Of a stretch of 64,000 bases of DNA, positions 62,531 to 64,000 are shown piece after piece (positions within the stretch are counted from its first letter, which is position 1; the number at the start of each line of letters is the position of its first letter). The stretch covers positions 625,001-689,000 of the forward strand of contig NZ_CP126080.1 of the NCBI RefSeq assembly GCF_030122805.1, given 5' to 3'. This DNA comes from Mesobacillus sp. AQ2 (lineage in GTDB: Bacteria > Bacillota > Bacilli > Bacillales > Cytobacillaceae). A program made the translations under genes and the position numbers. The notes under the pieces are model-generated. The model searched no databases. It was not told the DNA's origin and saw only the letters and a program-made list of their open reading frames with translations.

Positions 62531-63906
62531 AATCTCTTTATGTGAAGTTTGTTGTCATTACGATCGGAATCATGGTTTTTAGCAGTATCCTGGCCTTTAT
62601 CGTATCCAATGCTTATTACCAGCAAAATTTGAAGCCGCAGAACGATCAAAAAATCACAAAGATTGCTCATTCGATTGCCAGGTACACGTACGAGCATCCT
62701 GATGCCAACCTGAACGAGTACCTGGGGAATATTTCTGATATTGGCTATCAGATTTACTTGGTTGACCATTCTGGGGAAGAATCTTTCTTTGGCTCATCGT
62801 TCAGGGACAAAAGTCTTTCAGCCTCAACGAAAGAGTCCGTATTAAACGGCAATGATTATCATGGTATTCTTCATTTTCCGCAAAAAACGTTTGTAACGGG
62901 CTTTTTTGCAAATGAATTAAAGAATACAATCGGTGTTCCGTTAACACATAATGGAGTGAATTATGCTCTTTTCGTCAGGCCTGATATCAAATTTCTTTTT
63001 AATGAGATGCATCTTTTATTTGGATGGATGCTTTTAATCACGATTATGTTAAGTATCGTCATCGTACTGGTCAGTACCAAGTATTTGGTCAAACCTATTT
63101 CGAAACTAACAACTGCCACAAAATCACTCTCGAATGGCGACTTTAATGTTGAACTCGAGATCACTCGCCATGATGAATTAGGAGAACTTTCACATAGTTT
63201 TTTACGGATGGCAAGAAGATTGGAGCAAATGGAAGACATGAGAAAGGAGTTCATCTCGAACATTTCGCATGATATCCAGTCCCCTCTTTCCAATATAAAA
63301 GCATATACAAATCTATTGGAAAATAAGTCAGTCAGTGCAGAAGAAAGAGGCCATTACTTTTCGATTATTAATGGTGAAATCAGAAGACTGTCTACTTTAA
63401 CCAAACAACTATTAATCCTTGCCTCGTTAGATCGTAATGAGGATATATTGAAAAAAAGACGTTATAATGTGGGCCAGCAAATTAAGGAATTGCTGCGAAA
63501 TTATCAATGGCTGGTAAATGAAAAAAATATTATGCTCAGCTACACCTTACCAGACATTGAAATCAACGGAGACCCTTCTCTCCTGAATACTGTTTGGGAT
63601 AATTTATTGACGAATGCCATCAAATATAATCAATCTGGCGGCAGTATCGACATATCGATTGAAGAAAAAGGGGAAATGATCGCAGTAATCTTTGAAGATA
63701 CAGGAATAGGATTGAGCAAAACAGAAATAGAGAGGATCTTTGATCGCTTTTATCGGGCAGATACATCAAGAACAAGGACAACCGAGGGAACAGGACTTGG
63801 GCTTTCGATTGTCTGGACTGTTGTCAAGCTGCATGATGGCCATATTAAAGTAGATAGTAAAGATCATGAAGGAAGTACTTTTATTATCGAGTTGCCAAGT
63901 AACTAA
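62527..63906 (+). CDS. hssS: HssS-like sensor histidine kinase
   Basis: A 459-residue kinase: membrane helix 1 at about 8-30, extracytoplasmic sensor to about 160, helix 2 near 165-188, HAMP, H-box FISNISHDIQSPLSN (H248), N-box WDNLLTNAIKYN, G-boxes EDTGIGLSKTEIERIFDRF and GTGLGLSI. The N-terminus (YQQNLKPQNDQKITK) resembles haem-sensing HssS proteins of Bacillus and Staphylococcus. Its start overlaps the end of the regulator gene. Assignment is supported by the adjacent hrtBA exporter. Confidence 0.9.
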   Translation: MKSLYVKFVVITIGIMVFSSILAFIVSNAYYQQNLKPQNDQKITKIAHSIARYTYEHPDANLNEYLGNISDIGYQIYLVDHSGEESFFGSSFRDKSLSASTKESVLNGNDYHGILHFPQKTFVTGFFANELKNTIGVPLTHNGVNYALFVRPDIKFLFNEMHLLFGWMLLITIMLSIVIVLVSTKYLVKPISKLTTATKSLSNGDFNVELEITRHDELGELSHSFLRMARRLEQMEDMRKEFISNISHDIQSPLSNIKAYTNLLENKSVSAEERGHYFSIINGEIRRLSTLTKQLLILASLDRNEDILKKRRYNVGQQIKELLRNYQWLVNEKNIMLSYTLPDIEINGDPSLLNTVWDNLLTNAIKYNQSGGSIDISIEEKGEMIAVIFEDTGIGLSKTEIERIFDRFYRADTSRTRTTEGTGLGLSIVWTVVKLHDGHIKVDSKDHEGSTFIIELPSN

Positions 63907-63954
63907 GAAACCCAATACTGTGTCATTTATTGTGGTATTGGAAGGGAGAATCAC

Positions 63955-64000
63955 ATGCCTGCATTAAAGTTATTTTTGCTGCAGGAGGATTACAATAATT
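63955..64000 (+). CDS. Start of a further gene, cut by the window edge
   Basis: GAAGGGAG lies about 8 bases before ATG 63955; 15 codons (MPALKLFLLQEDYNN) are visible and open to the end. Product not identifiable. Confidence 0.4.
   Translation, partial: MPALKLFLLQEDYNN

Noticed and set aside
1..64000. CRISPR array
   Set aside because: No regularly spaced short repeats with variable spacers and no cas genes. The recurring repeats are irregularly dispersed and variable in sequence.

Overview
The window looks like chromosome of a low-to-moderate GC, spore-former-type Bacillaceae (Bacillus/Mesobacillus/Cytobacillus-like). This is an inference from gene content: paired TatA/TatC with PhoD and PhoX phosphatases, HssRS-HrtBA haem detoxification, a CYP152-type P450, a SigD-type promoter before a chemoreceptor, and strong AAGGAGG-type ribosome binding sites. 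No rRNA or complete tRNA gene and no CRISPR array was seen.

Layout. (1) About 1-12.7 kb is accessory and defence-like. It holds the 3' part of a Upf1-like SF1 helicase with a C-terminal nuclease, then a tight three-gene operon (HNH-motif membrane protein, coiled-coil tail-anchored protein with a 180-bp tandem duplication, CbxX-type AAA+ ATPase), then an AT-rich OLD-family ATPase/TOPRIM nuclease. A DNA-binding protein with repeats in its leader follows. Next is a reverse-strand three-gene unit whose last product is a free-standing proteasome-type Ntn hydrolase. (2) 12.8-20 kb: a 32-residue peptide gene, CoA-disulfide reductase-like enzyme, chemoreceptor, lipoprotein, and an unrecognised three-gene cluster ending in a 52-residue zinc-ribbon/membrane protein. 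(3) 20.2-23.8 kb: a NERD-type remnant and an McrBC system with EVE/PUA-like reader domains. (4) 24.2-29.4 kb: a TetR regulon of flavin monooxygenase, MMPL exporter split into two cistrons, and TetR, with repeated GTTAGT-N4-ACTAAC operators. (5) 29.5-34.5 kb: small membrane proteins, an ASCH pseudogene, an ECF sigma/anti-sigma pair and an EamA transporter. (6) 34.8-40 kb: phosphate-starvation and Tat cluster (phoX-tatA-tatC facing phoD-tatA) with Pho-box-like repeats. (7) 40.3-53.9 kb: GH31 glucosidase, haloperoxidase-like protein, a very large secreted subtilase with cohesin-like region and dockerin, an NprR-like regulator, acetyltransferase, an interrupted hydrolase, ASCH protein and P450. 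(8) 54.2-59.7 kb: sulfonate/nitrate-type ABC importer, HxlR regulator, DUF4242 protein and an acyl-CoA dehydrogenase-like enzyme. (9) 59.9-64 kb: hrtB-hrtA-hssR-hssS, with hssR carrying a frameshift.

A dispersed intergenic repeat family with cores like GGGACGGTTCTCGTGTCTC or its complement occurs at least fifteen times, sometimes as long inverted repeats. The best candidates for undescribed biology are the HNH-membrane/coiled-coil/CbxX operon next to OLD (2971-8923) and the Ntn-hydrolase operon (10269-12646). Several genes look freshly damaged (hssR, an alpha/beta hydrolase, an ASCH gene, a NERD remnant) or split (MMPL).
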